Part shown: positions 42,798-51,050 of the stretch, piece by piece
Layout of the letters: each line of letters starts with the position of its first letter
Position numbering within the stretch: position 1 is the stretch's first letter
From: Actinomadura litoris
GTDB taxonomy: Bacteria > Actinomycetota > Actinomycetes > Streptosporangiales > Streptosporangiaceae
NCBI RefSeq assembly: GCF_009733595.1
Contig: NZ_WOFH01000010.1
Location: 62,001-126,000 of the forward strand
Length of the DNA: 64,000 nucleotides
Reading direction: 5' to 3'
Program-made: the position numbers and the translations under genes
The notes under the pieces: generated by a model
Database searches by the model: none
What the model saw: only the letters and a program-made list of their open reading frames with translations
Told to the model about the DNA's origin: nothing

Positions 42798-44759
42798 CTA
42801 GGAATGGGTCCCGTTCACAGGCAGCCGGGCGCGGACGATGGTGCCGCCCTTGGGGCCCGGCCCGACCGTGCAGGACCCGCCCAGTTCGGCCGCGCGCTCT
42901 CGCATGGACGACATGCCGACCCCTGAACGCACGCGCGGAGGCAACCCCACCCCGTCGTCGTCCACGCTCACGTGCAGATCGCCGTTCAGATACAGGTGGA
43001 CCTCCGCGCAGTCGGCCTTCGCATGCCGGTGCACGTTGGTGAGGGCCTCCTGCACGATCCGGTAGGCGGCGACCTCGGCTGCGGCCGGCAGCCGGTCCAG
43101 GTCGCCCTCGACGTGGACGTCCACCTGGGGGCCGTCCCCGGTCGCGACGACGCCGCCCAGCGCCTGGATGGCCCCGGCCAGGCCGAGGTCGTCCAGAGCC
43201 GGGGGGCGGAGCCCGTACACGAGGTCGCGGATGTCGCCGATGGTGCGACCCATCGTCGCGCGCAGGTTCTCCAGCAGCGCGTCCGCCGCCTCGGGGTCGG
43301 ACCGCATCGTGATGCGCGCCGCGTCCACCGTCATGGCGAGGCTGGCCAGCGTGGGCCCGAGCCCGTCGTGCAGGTCGCGGCGCAGGCGGCGGCGCTCCTC
43401 CTCGCGCGTGCGCAGGATCCGCTCCCGGGAGCGCTGCACGTCGGCCGCCAGCCGCGCCGCGTTCGCCAGCTCGGCCAGGTTGCGCGCGAGGATGCCCGAC
43501 AGCCGCGCGTCGGGCGGACGCAGGACGCCGAACAGCAGCCGCCCGACCGGCTCGCCGTGCCACACCAGCGGGATGAGCTGGGGGCGGTCGCCGAGCTCGC
43601 CGTCCTCGGCGGAGATCGTGCGGCCGTCGCGGTCCAGCACCTCGATCATGACGCCGGTGGCGTGCAGGGCCGAGCGGGCGACCTCGGCGGCGACCGCGAG
43701 CGCCGCGCCCGGGTCGGCGGCGGTCTGGAGCCGCCGGTTGAGCCGGTCGGCGATCCGGTAGGGGTCGCGCTCGCCGTGGATGAGGCTGTCCACCGTGCGC
43801 TGGAGGCGCCGCCGGACGGGCTCGAACACCGCCCCGGCCGCGATGGCGCCGGCCAGCCCGGCGAGGGTGCCCCGGCCGTGCGCCAGCAGGCTCGCGGTCC
43901 CGACCAGCGCGAAGTACACGCCGGTGATCACCACGACGAGCCCGGCGTAGACCAGCGTCCGGCTGACCACCAGGTCGATGTCGTAGAGCCGGTAGCGGGT
44001 GATGGCGATCGCGATGCAGATCGGGACGGCGGCGATCGTGATGTTGCGGAGCGGGTCGCCGATCGGGCTGTTCTCGCCCACGTAGATGATCGCCTCGGCG
44101 AGCACGCCGGGGTAGACGACCCAGGCGATCTGCCGCCGCACGTCCGGTGGCGACCGGACGAACCGCGCGACGACCGACACCAGCCCGCCCACCAGCGTCG
44201 CGATGATGAACGCGCTGATCGGGACCGGGATCTCCTGGAAGGGGTAGACCGAGACGCCGTTGTGGAAGCGCCGCGCGTCCGGGTCGACGGTGAGGTGCGC
44301 GCAGACCACGACGGGGACCAGGCAGGCCATCACCAGGACGGGCCGGAACCAGCGCGACACGAGCCGCCCGTCCGGGAAGATCAGCGGCAGCACGAGGGTC
44401 AGCGCGAACGTGTCGATCGCCCACAGCCACGTCCCGAGCCACTTCACGAACCCGGCGCCCGCCAGGCCGTGCAGCTCCATCCACGGGCCGAGGTTGAGCA
44501 CCAGGATGTACACCGCCGCGCTGACGCCGGACCCGAGCATGAGCCAGCCGACCCTCAGCCCGGGGCGGTGCCGCAGCAGGGTCGCGGCCGCGGGCGTCCA
44601 GAACAGCCCGATCACGATCTCGGGGTGCCACCAGACGAGGCGCCGGTCCGCGGGCACCCAGGTGCCGAGCATCAGGGACGCGGTGACGAGCAGGACCGCC
44701 GCCAGGGCGAGCAGGAACGCCGCGCGTCCCGCCCCCCGGTCGTGTTCCACCGTCTGCAT
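42798..44759 (-). CDS. NarL-type sensor histidine kinase, multi-pass membrane protein
   Basis: The 653-residue kinase has about 8-9 transmembrane helices in residues 15-310 (first AAFLLALAAVLLVTASLMLG). A GAF-like region follows (about 340-430), then the HisKA_3 dimerisation helix RRLRRDLHDGLGPTLASLAM with the phospho-acceptor His, and an ATPase domain with EVAAYRIVQEALTNVHRHAK, VSVDDDGVGLP and GVGMSSMRERAAELGG. Such kinases normally work with a LuxR-type response regulator encoded next door. None is present on either side, so this is an orphan or its regulator is elsewhere. The signal is unknown. Confidence 0.9.
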   Translation of the reverse strand: MQTVEHDRGAGRAAFLLALAAVLLVTASLMLGTWVPADRRLVWWHPEIVIGLFWTPAAATLLRHRPGLRVGWLMLGSGVSAAVYILVLNLGPWMELHGLAGAGFVKWLGTWLWAIDTFALTLVLPLIFPDGRLVSRWFRPVLVMACLVPVVVCAHLTVDPDARRFHNGVSVYPFQEIPVPISAFIIATLVGGLVSVVARFVRSPPDVRRQIAWVVYPGVLAEAIIYVGENSPIGDPLRNITIAAVPICIAIAITRYRLYDIDLVVSRTLVYAGLVVVITGVYFALVGTASLLAHGRGTLAGLAGAIAAGAVFEPVRRRLQRTVDSLIHGERDPYRIADRLNRRLQTAADPGAALAVAAEVARSALHATGVMIEVLDRDGRTISAEDGELGDRPQLIPLVWHGEPVGRLLFGVLRPPDARLSGILARNLAELANAARLAADVQRSRERILRTREEERRRLRRDLHDGLGPTLASLAMTVDAARITMRSDPEAADALLENLRATMGRTIGDIRDLVYGLRPPALDDLGLAGAIQALGGVVATGDGPQVDVHVEGDLDRLPAAAEVAAYRIVQEALTNVHRHAKADCAEVHLYLNGDLHVSVDDDGVGLPPRVRSGVGMSSMRERAAELGGSCTVGPGPKGGTIVRARLPVNGTHS

Positions 44760-45277
44760 CGCCGCTCCCGAACCAAAAGTAATGAAATGTTAAAGCGTCC
44801 TGCTTCCTGTCCTGGGGTCATAAGGGCGTCCGCCTCAGGACACCGGGACCCGGTGCTGTCGACACTGTCTTCGTCGCGGCTCGCGCGCGCGTTTCGCGAT
44901 GGTAACCACGGGAACCGGATGATGGCACCGAACGCGCAGGTCAGGGGCGATGGGCGCGAAATCGCCCCGCCCCCCGCGCACCCGGCCCGTCCGGCGCCCG
45001 GCCGAGCGACGCGGGCGGCGCCTCCCGAGCTCATACAGGGGCGGGTTCGGAGCACCGCCGGCGCCGGCCGGGCATGGTGAGACCCGCGTCACACCGGACA
45101 CGGCAGCGGACATGGGCACACCCCTAGAGCGAACGACGCACTTCAGCCGTATGACGCCCATGTGGGCCCTGGCGAGCACAGTGTTCACAGAAGACGCGCA
45201 CACCACTCCCGTGGGTCACCCCGCGCTGGTCGGCATGGGGCGCCGTCCAGACCCGCCCGGGACGCGGTGGCCTCAGG
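44760..45277. other. 518-base gap between kinase and TetR genes
   Basis: The kinase-proximal end (44760-44830) is A/T-rich and probably carries the kinase promoter. Frames on both strands, for example plus 45112-45294 and minus 44835-45206, are open but match no family and lack convincing ribosome sites. No RNA gene or repeat was recognised. Confidence 0.35.
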
Positions 45278-45889
45278 TTAGGCGAGGAGGGTGAGTGTGC
45301 TGTCGCGGGAGAGCGACCGTATGCCGCTTCGCAAGATCTCCGGGGTGACATCACCCATGACGAGCCGTTGCAGGACGAACCCGGGCATGAGCCCGAACAG
45401 CGTCTTGGCGACGGCCTCCACGTCGGTCTCCGGAGGCAGCAGCCCGGCGTCCACGAGGCGGCCCGCGTAGAACATCCAGGTCTCCCGCATGGCCTCGATG
45501 GACTCCCGGATGTAGCGGCCGAGCTGCTCGTCGTGCATGGCCAGGCCCCACGCCTGGGGCGCCAGGCGCAGCGGGCCGTCCTCGCCGGAGAGGGAGACGA
45601 CCTTGGTGGCGAGCTCCTCCACCATGACGTCCAGCGGAAGGAGCGGGTCGCGCCGGGCGAGGTCGGCGAAGAACGTGAGCAGGTCGCCGACCACGGTGGA
45701 GGCGACGGCCTCGATGATGTCGCTCTTGCTCTTGTAGTAGCGGTAGACGGCTCCGGCCGAGAGCCCGGACGCGGCGAAGACGTCCTGCATGGACGTCTCG
45801 TGGATGCCCTTGCGGATGAAGCAGGCGCGGGCCGCGTCGAGGATCTGCCGCCGGCGCCGCTCCAGGTGCTCCTCGGTGACTCGCGGCAT
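45278..45889 (-). CDS. TetR-family regulator of the divergent membrane protein
   Basis: The 203-residue regulator has ERRRRQILDAARACFIRKGI, HETSMQDVFAASGLSAGAVY and RYYKSKSDIIEAVAS as its DNA-binding domain, and a C-terminal helical ligand domain. It begins at an ATG six bases after a consensus-like -10 element, so the mRNA is probably leaderless; no Shine-Dalgarno sequence is seen. Two matching operator-like sites lie between it and the divergent membrane-protein gene. It probably represses both genes, with drugs or lipophilic compounds as effectors. Confidence 0.9.
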   Translation of the reverse strand: MPRVTEEHLERRRRQILDAARACFIRKGIHETSMQDVFAASGLSAGAVYRYYKSKSDIIEAVASTVVGDLLTFFADLARRDPLLPLDVMVEELATKVVSLSGEDGPLRLAPQAWGLAMHDEQLGRYIRESIEAMRETWMFYAGRLVDAGLLPPETDVEAVAKTLFGLMPGFVLQRLVMGDVTPEILRSGIRSLSRDSTLTLLA

Positions 45890-45895
45890 GGCAGC

Positions 45896-45924
45896 AATAT
45901 AAAACGAACGTCCGTTCTTGACAA
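45896..45924 (-). promoter_or_regulatory. Promoter of the TetR gene
   Basis: On the minus strand TTGTCA (45919-45924) and TATATT (45896-45901) are 17 bases apart. The -10 element ends six bases before the ATG, which implies a transcript starting at or near the start codon. Confidence 0.75.
45905..45917. promoter_or_regulatory. TetR operator 1 inside the promoter spacer
   Basis: CGAACGTCCGTTC contains the inverted repeat GAACG-TC-CGTTC and lies between the -35 and -10 elements. Read on the minus strand it is GAACGGACGTTCG, nearly identical to operator 2. It also resembles a LexA box with one mismatch. Confidence 0.7.
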
Positions 45925-45961
45925 GGCCGCGACGCCGGTGCCACGCTGGCCGCATAAAAGA

Positions 45962-45974
45962 GAACGGACATCCG
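45962..45974. promoter_or_regulatory. TetR operator 2 near the membrane-protein gene
   Basis: GAACGGACATCCG matches operator 1 at 11 of 13 positions and ends 17 bases before the membrane-protein ATG. Confidence 0.65.
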
Positions 45975-45991
45975 ATTTTTTGGAGGCGGCC

Positions 45992-46978
45992 ATGCGATCG
46001 TCGCTCCCCTCGCGCGTCCTCGGTGTCGCCGTCGGCGCGGTCCTGCTGCAACTGATCATGATCACCGCCTTCGCCTGGCCGTCGGCCCGGACGGGGCCGC
46101 GCGACGTGCCGATCGTCGTGACCGGGCCGCAGGCGTCCGCCGTCGCCGACCGCCTGGAGCACGAGCGGCCCGGCGCCTTCGCCGTCGAGACGCGCCGGGA
46201 CGAGGCCGCCGCGCGCGAAGCGCTGACCGACCGCGAGGCGTACGGGGCCATCGTCACCACACCGGCCGGTCCCCGCGTCCTCACCGCGTCGGCCGCGTCG
46301 CCGATGGTCGCGCAGCAGCTCGGGGCGCTCGCCGAGAAGCTGACCGGGCCCCAGGGCGCCCGGGGAGCGGCCGTCCAGGACGTGGTGGCGGCGGACTCCC
46401 ACGATCCGCGCGGCACAGGGTTCGGTGCCCTCGTGCTGCCGCTGATCATGTCCGGCCTGGCCGCGGCCGTGCTGCTCACGTTCGCGATCCGGGCCGTGGC
46501 GTGGCGGGCCGCCGGAGTGGTCCTGTTCGCGGCGCTCGGCGGGTTCGGTGTCGCCGCGCTCGCGCAGGGCTGGCTGTCGCTGCTGCCCGGGTCCTACCTG
46601 ACGCTCGCCGGGGTCCTGGCGCTGTCCATCCTCGCGGTGGCGGGCACCGTCGCCGGGCTGGCCGCCGCCCTCGGCCGGGCGGGCATCGGCGCCGGCGGTC
46701 TGCTCATGCTGCTGCTCGGCAACCCCCTGTCGGCCGCGTCGTCGGCGCCGGAACTGCTGCCGCGGCCGTGGGGGGAGATCGGCCAGTTCCTCCCGCCGGG
46801 CGCGGCGGTGACGCTGATCAGGTCCACGTCGTTCTTCGACGGCGCGGGGGCGGCGCGCGCGCTCACCGTCCTGGCGGCGTGGGCCGCCGCCGGGCTGGCG
46901 CTGCTGGCGGTCGGCGCGCTCCGGCGCCGTACCGAGGAACGTCCCGTACCTGAGCGAGCGCCCGCTATGGCCGGGTAG
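45992..46978 (+). CDS. ABC-2/YhgE-like multi-pass membrane protein
   Basis: The 328-residue protein has an N-terminal helix (VLGVAVGAVLLQLIMITAFA), an extracytoplasmic domain of about 120 residues with a YhgE/Pip-like GAIVTTPAGPRVLTASAAS, and five C-terminal helices (LVLPLIMSGLAAAVLLTFAI onward). This resembles the permease type of ABC-2 exporters or YhgE/Pip proteins, but no ATPase gene is present. TGGAGG precedes the ATG at 45992. The divergent TetR and the shared operators suggest an inducible efflux or envelope-stress role. Confidence 0.75.
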   Translation: MRSSLPSRVLGVAVGAVLLQLIMITAFAWPSARTGPRDVPIVVTGPQASAVADRLEHERPGAFAVETRRDEAAAREALTDREAYGAIVTTPAGPRVLTASAASPMVAQQLGALAEKLTGPQGARGAAVQDVVAADSHDPRGTGFGALVLPLIMSGLAAAVLLTFAIRAVAWRAAGVVLFAALGGFGVAALAQGWLSLLPGSYLTLAGVLALSILAVAGTVAGLAAALGRAGIGAGGLLMLLLGNPLSAASSAPELLPRPWGEIGQFLPPGAAVTLIRSTSFFDGAGAARALTVLAAWAAAGLALLAVGALRRRTEERPVPERAPAMAG

Positions 46979-46992
46979 ATCCCCCGGGATAT

Positions 46993-47025
46993 GGCGGACG
47001 GGTCTGCTTCGCGGACCGATCCGCC
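46993..47025 (+). terminator. Hairpin after the membrane-protein gene
   Basis: GGCGGA at 46993-46998 pairs with TCCGCC at 47020-47025, and an inner GGTC/GACC stem continues after two mismatches. It lies 15 bases after the stop. Confidence 0.5.
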
Positions 47026-47140
47026 ACGGTTCAGTGGCGCCGAAGTCGTACCCGGAACGGGAGTGCCCCGGCGTTTCTCCGCGCGTCGCGTGAGTGATCA
47101 GTAGCATTCTGTGACTGCTGCACGCGCCGGGAGGGGTGAC

Positions 47141-48142
47141 ATGGCGGCGTTCCTGCTACGCCGGCTGGCGAACTACGCCGTGCTGGTCGTTCTCGCCGCG
47201 AGCCTCGCGTACCTGCTCGCCGCCGCCGCGCTCACGCCGCGCGCCAACTACGAGGGCCGCGCGCCGCGTCCGCCGGAGGCCGTCGTCGACGCGCAGCTCA
47301 CCCGGTTCAACCTCAACGACCGCACCCCCCTGGCCGAGCGCTACGGAACCTGGGTCGCGGGGCTGGCGCGCGGGGACTTCGGCCGGACGTGGCAGGGCGA
47401 GCCCGTCAACGCCGAGCTGTGGCGCCGCCTCGGCGTCAGCCTCAGGCTGCTCGTGCTCGGGGCCGTCCTGGGCAGTGCGCTGGGCGTCCTGGCCGGTGCC
47501 TACGCGGCGGTGAGGCGGGGCCGGACCGCCGACCTGCTCGTCACCTTCCTGTCCTACCTCGTGCTGGCCGTCCCCGTGTTCGTGCTCGCGGTCCTCCTGC
47601 AGATCGTCGCCAGCAGGACCAACCAGGCGACGGGCCTGCGCGTCTTCGAGTGGGTCGGCGAGACCACGCCCGGCGCCTCGGACGGGCCGTTCGGCGCCCT
47701 GGGCGGCCTCGGGGACCGCGTCCGCCACCTGCTCCTGCCCACCGCCACCATCGCGCTCGCCCAGTTCGCCCTCTACAGCCGCTACCAGCGCAGCATGATG
47801 CTGGACGTCCTGCAGGCCGACTTCGTCCGCACCGCCAGGGCCAAGGGGCTGCGCCGCCGGGACGCGCTCCTGCGGCACGGCCTCCGCACGGCGCTGATCC
47901 CCATGACCACCTACTTCGCCTACACCTCCGGCCTGCTCCTGCTGGGCGGCATGTTCACCGAGAAGCTCTTCGGCTGGCACGGGGTGGGGGAGTGGCTGAT
48001 CGACTCGGTGACCCGGGGCGACGTCAACGCGGTCGCGGCCGTGAACTGCGTGGCGGCCGCGGCGGTGCTGCTCGCCGGAATGGCCTCGGACGTGATGTAC
48101 GGGGTCCTCGACCCCCGCGTCCGGACGGGGGCCGTCGCGTGA
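47141..48142 (+). CDS. Oligopeptide/dipeptide ABC transporter permease (DppB type)
   Basis: The 333-residue permease starts at an ATG after GGAGGGG. The first helix is YAVLVVLAASLAYLLAAAAL, then an extracytoplasmic loop, and the BPD_transp_1 core with FLSYLVLAVPVFVLAVLLQI and the EAA loop QADFVRTARAKGLRRRDALL. The C-terminus has GLLLLGGMFTEKLFGWHGVG. It is the first gene of a four-gene operon with four-base overlaps. The usual N-terminal motif region of DppB is slightly divergent (TPRANYEGRAP). Confidence 0.92.
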   Translation: MAAFLLRRLANYAVLVVLAASLAYLLAAAALTPRANYEGRAPRPPEAVVDAQLTRFNLNDRTPLAERYGTWVAGLARGDFGRTWQGEPVNAELWRRLGVSLRLLVLGAVLGSALGVLAGAYAAVRRGRTADLLVTFLSYLVLAVPVFVLAVLLQIVASRTNQATGLRVFEWVGETTPGASDGPFGALGGLGDRVRHLLLPTATIALAQFALYSRYQRSMMLDVLQADFVRTARAKGLRRRDALLRHGLRTALIPMTTYFAYTSGLLLLGGMFTEKLFGWHGVGEWLIDSVTRGDVNAVAAVNCVAAAAVLLAGMASDVMYGVLDPRVRTGAVA

Positions 48143-48999
48143 TCCCCGAACGCCGTCGGCACCTGGCACGGAAGGTCGTGCGGAACCGGCGTGCCCTCTG
48201 CGGGTGCGTCCTCCTCGGCCTGCTGCTCTCCCTGTCCATCGCCGGCCCGCTGGTGTCGCCCTGGGGATGGGACGACACCGACTTCACCGCGTTCCGCCAG
48301 GGGCCGTCCGCCCGGCATTGGTTCGGGACGACGCCGAGCGGCCGCGACGTGTTCGCGCTCACCCTGCGCGGCGCGCAGAAGTCCCTGCTCATCGGGGTCT
48401 CCGTCGCCGTGGTCTCGACCGGGCTCGCCGCCCTCTTCGGGACCGTCGCGGGGTTCGTGGGCGGCTGGACCGACCGCGTCCTGATGTGGGGCGTCGACCT
48501 GCTGCTGGTGCTGCCCTCGCTGCTCGTCCTGGCGGTCCTGTCGCCGCGCCTGGGCGGGCACTGGCTCCTGCTGGTGCCGTTGCTCGCGGCGTTCCTGTGG
48601 ATGGTCACCGCGCGGGCGGTGCGCGCCATGACGCTGTCGGTGCGGGAGCGGGAGTCGGTGCTGGCGGCCCGCTTCCTCGGGGTGGGCACGCCCCGGCTGA
48701 TCGCCCGGCACATCGTCCCGCAGCTCGCGTCGCTGCTGGTCGTGGACGCGAGCGTGAACGTCAGCGTCGCGGTCATCGCCGAGAGCGCGCTGTCGTTCCT
48801 CGGGATCGGCGTCCGGGCGCCCGACGTCTCGCTCGGCACGCTCATCGCCGACGGGCGCGGCGCCGCGACGACCTACCCGTGGCCGTTCGGGTGCGCGGCC
48901 GGGCTGCTCGTCCTGATCGTCCTCGCGGTGAACCTGCTGGGGGACGGCCTGCGCGACGTCCTCGACCCGTTGTCGCCGTCCAGAGGAGGCGGGCGGTGA
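48139..48999 (+). CDS. Oligopeptide/dipeptide ABC transporter permease (DppC type)
   Basis: The 286-residue permease starts at a GTG that overlaps the previous stop (GTGA). The N-terminal helix is RALCGCVLLGLLLSLSIAGP, followed by the DppC motif HWFGTTPSGRDVFALTLRGA, the EAA loop ESVLAARFLGVGTPRLIARH and AESALSFLGIGVRAPDVSLG. It pairs with the upstream DppB-type permease. Its stop overlaps the GTG of the ATPase gene by four bases. Confidence 0.93.
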   Translation: MIPERRRHLARKVVRNRRALCGCVLLGLLLSLSIAGPLVSPWGWDDTDFTAFRQGPSARHWFGTTPSGRDVFALTLRGAQKSLLIGVSVAVVSTGLAALFGTVAGFVGGWTDRVLMWGVDLLLVLPSLLVLAVLSPRLGGHWLLLVPLLAAFLWMVTARAVRAMTLSVRERESVLAARFLGVGTPRLIARHIVPQLASLLVVDASVNVSVAVIAESALSFLGIGVRAPDVSLGTLIADGRGAATTYPWPFGCAAGLLVLIVLAVNLLGDGLRDVLDPLSPSRGGGR

Positions 49000-51050
49000 A
49001 CGTCCTGGAGGTCACCGACCTGCGGGTGGGGTTCGCGCCGGACGTCCAGGCCGTGCGCGGGGTCGGCCTCAGCGTCGGGCAGGGCGAGGTCCTCGGGATC
49101 GTCGGCGAGTCGGGCTCCGGCAAGACCGCGCTGGCCCTCGCCGTGATGGGCCTGCTCCCGGAGGGGACCCGGACGTCCGGGTCGGTCCGGCTGCGCGGCG
49201 AGGAGCTGCTCGGGCGCTCCGACCGGGAGCTGTCCAGGGTGCGCGGCAAGGACCTGGCCATGGTGTTCCAGGACCCGCTCTCGGCGCTCACGCCCGTGTA
49301 CGCGGTGGGCGACCAGATCGCCGAGACGATCCGCATCCACTCGGGCGCGACCCGCGCGGCGGCGCGCGCGCGGGCCGTCGAGCTGCTCGACCTGGTCGGC
49401 ATCCCCGGCGCCGCCCGGCGGGCGCGCGCCTACCCGCACGAGTTCTCCGGCGGCATGCGGCAGCGGGTGATGATCGCGATGGCGATCGCCAACGACCCGG
49501 TCGCGATCCTGGCGGACGAGCCGACCACCGCGCTCGACGTCACGATCCAGGCGCAGGTCCTGGACGTGCTGCGGGTCGCGAAGGAGGCCACCGGCGCCGC
49601 GATCGTCCTGATCACCCACGACCTCGCCGTCGTCGCCGGGTTCGCCGACCGCGTCATGGTGATGTACGCCGGACGCGCCGTGGAGTCGGGCCCGGTGGAC
49701 GAGATCTACCGGCGCCCCCGCATGCCGTACACGATCGGGCTGCTCCAGTCGCTCCCGCGCGTCGACGGCCCGGCCGGGGAGGGGGCGGCGCGGGGCCGCC
49801 GGGCGCCCATCGAGGGCCCGCCGTCCGGCGCGGCGCCGCCGCCCGCCCGGTGCCCGTTCCTGCCGCGCTGCCCGGTCGCGGACGCCGCGTGCGCCGCCGC
49901 CGAGCCCGAGCCGATCCTGGTCGGGCCGGGCGGGCATGTGGCCGCGTGCGTGAACACGTCCGCGACCGCCGACCCGGCCGCGGTGTTCCCGGTGCCCGAC
50001 GTCGCGGTCCCGCCGCCGGCGCGCAGGCCCCGGCGGGAGCGCCCCATCGTCCTTGAGGTGGCCGATCTCGTCCGCCACCACCCCGTGTACCGGGGCGCGC
50101 TGCTGCGGCGCCGAGCGGGCAGCGTGCACGCCGTCGACGGCGTCGGGTTCGACGTCCGGGAGGGCGAGACGCTCGCCCTGGTCGGGGAGTCGGGCTGCGG
50201 CAAGACCACGGCGCTGATGGAGATCCTGCGGCTGGCGCGCCCGCAGCGGGGGCGCGTCGCCGTCCTCGGCGAGGACACGGCCGCGCTGTCCCCCGCCCGG
50301 CGCAAGGCGCTGCGCCGCGACGTCCAGGTCGTCTTCCAGGACCCGTTCACCTCGCTGGACCCGCGCATGCGCGTCGCCGACATCCTCGCCGAGCCCCTGA
50401 CCACGCACGGCCTGCCGATCGGACGCCGCGTGGAGGAGCTGCTGGACCTCGTGGGCCTGGAGCCCGCCCACGCGGGCCGCTACCCGCACGGGCTGTCGGG
50501 CGGGCAGCGGCAGCGCGTGGGCATCGCCCGCGCCCTCGCCCTGGAACCGCGCCTGCTCCTGCTGGACGAGCCCGTCGCCTCCCTGGACGTCTCCGTACAG
50601 GCCGGTGTCATGGACCTGCTGGAAGAACTCCGCGCCCGGCTGGGCCTCGCCTACCTGTTCGTGGCGCACGACCTGGCGGTCGTCCGGCGCATCGCCGACC
50701 GGGTCGCCGTCATGCATCTGGGGCGCATCGTGGAGATCGGCTCCGTGGACGAGGTCTACGGGGCGCCGGCCCACCCGTACACGCGCGCCCTCCTGGACGC
50801 CGTACCGCTCCCGGACCCCTTCCTGGAGCGGCGCCGGCGCCGCGTCCCGCTGCGAGGGGACCCGCCGGACCCGACCGACCCGCCCCCGGGCTGCCGGTTC
50901 CGTTCGCGCTGCCCCCGCTACACCGCGCTCGACGCGGTGGAGAGCCGCCTCTGCGACGAGCACGACCCGAGGCCCCGCGCGGTCGGTCACGACGCCGACC
51001 GGTCGGTCGCGTGCCACCACCCGCTCATCGCCGCGAAGGTCGAGCTGTGA
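48996..51050 (+). CDS. Fused dual ATP-binding protein of the oligopeptide ABC transporter
   Basis: The 684-residue protein joins two ATPases. The first (residues 1-~300) has Walker A GIVGESGSGKTALALAVMGL, signature EFSGGMRQRVMIAMAIA and Walker B VAILADEPTTALD. The second (from ~350) has LVGESGCGKTTALMEILR, GLSGGQRQRVGIARALALEP and LLLLDEPVASLD. Each is followed by the Cys-containing oligopeptide-transporter C-terminal region (CPFLPRCPVADAAC and CRFRSRCPRY), which in this family may bind an iron-sulfur cluster. Usually DppD and DppF are separate genes; fusion fixes their ratio. Confidence 0.94.
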   Translation: MNVLEVTDLRVGFAPDVQAVRGVGLSVGQGEVLGIVGESGSGKTALALAVMGLLPEGTRTSGSVRLRGEELLGRSDRELSRVRGKDLAMVFQDPLSALTPVYAVGDQIAETIRIHSGATRAAARARAVELLDLVGIPGAARRARAYPHEFSGGMRQRVMIAMAIANDPVAILADEPTTALDVTIQAQVLDVLRVAKEATGAAIVLITHDLAVVAGFADRVMVMYAGRAVESGPVDEIYRRPRMPYTIGLLQSLPRVDGPAGEGAARGRRAPIEGPPSGAAPPPARCPFLPRCPVADAACAAAEPEPILVGPGGHVAACVNTSATADPAAVFPVPDVAVPPPARRPRRERPIVLEVADLVRHHPVYRGALLRRRAGSVHAVDGVGFDVREGETLALVGESGCGKTTALMEILRLARPQRGRVAVLGEDTAALSPARRKALRRDVQVVFQDPFTSLDPRMRVADILAEPLTTHGLPIGRRVEELLDLVGLEPAHAGRYPHGLSGGQRQRVGIARALALEPRLLLLDEPVASLDVSVQAGVMDLLEELRARLGLAYLFVAHDLAVVRRIADRVAVMHLGRIVEIGSVDEVYGAPAHPYTRALLDAVPLPDPFLERRRRRVPLRGDPPDPTDPPPGCRFRSRCPRYTALDAVESRLCDEHDPRPRAVGHDADRSVACHHPLIAAKVEL

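Noticed and set aside
44835..45294. Overlapping frames on both strands between the kinase and TetR genes
   Set aside because: No homology, no ribosome site, and conflicting strands; treated as non-coding.
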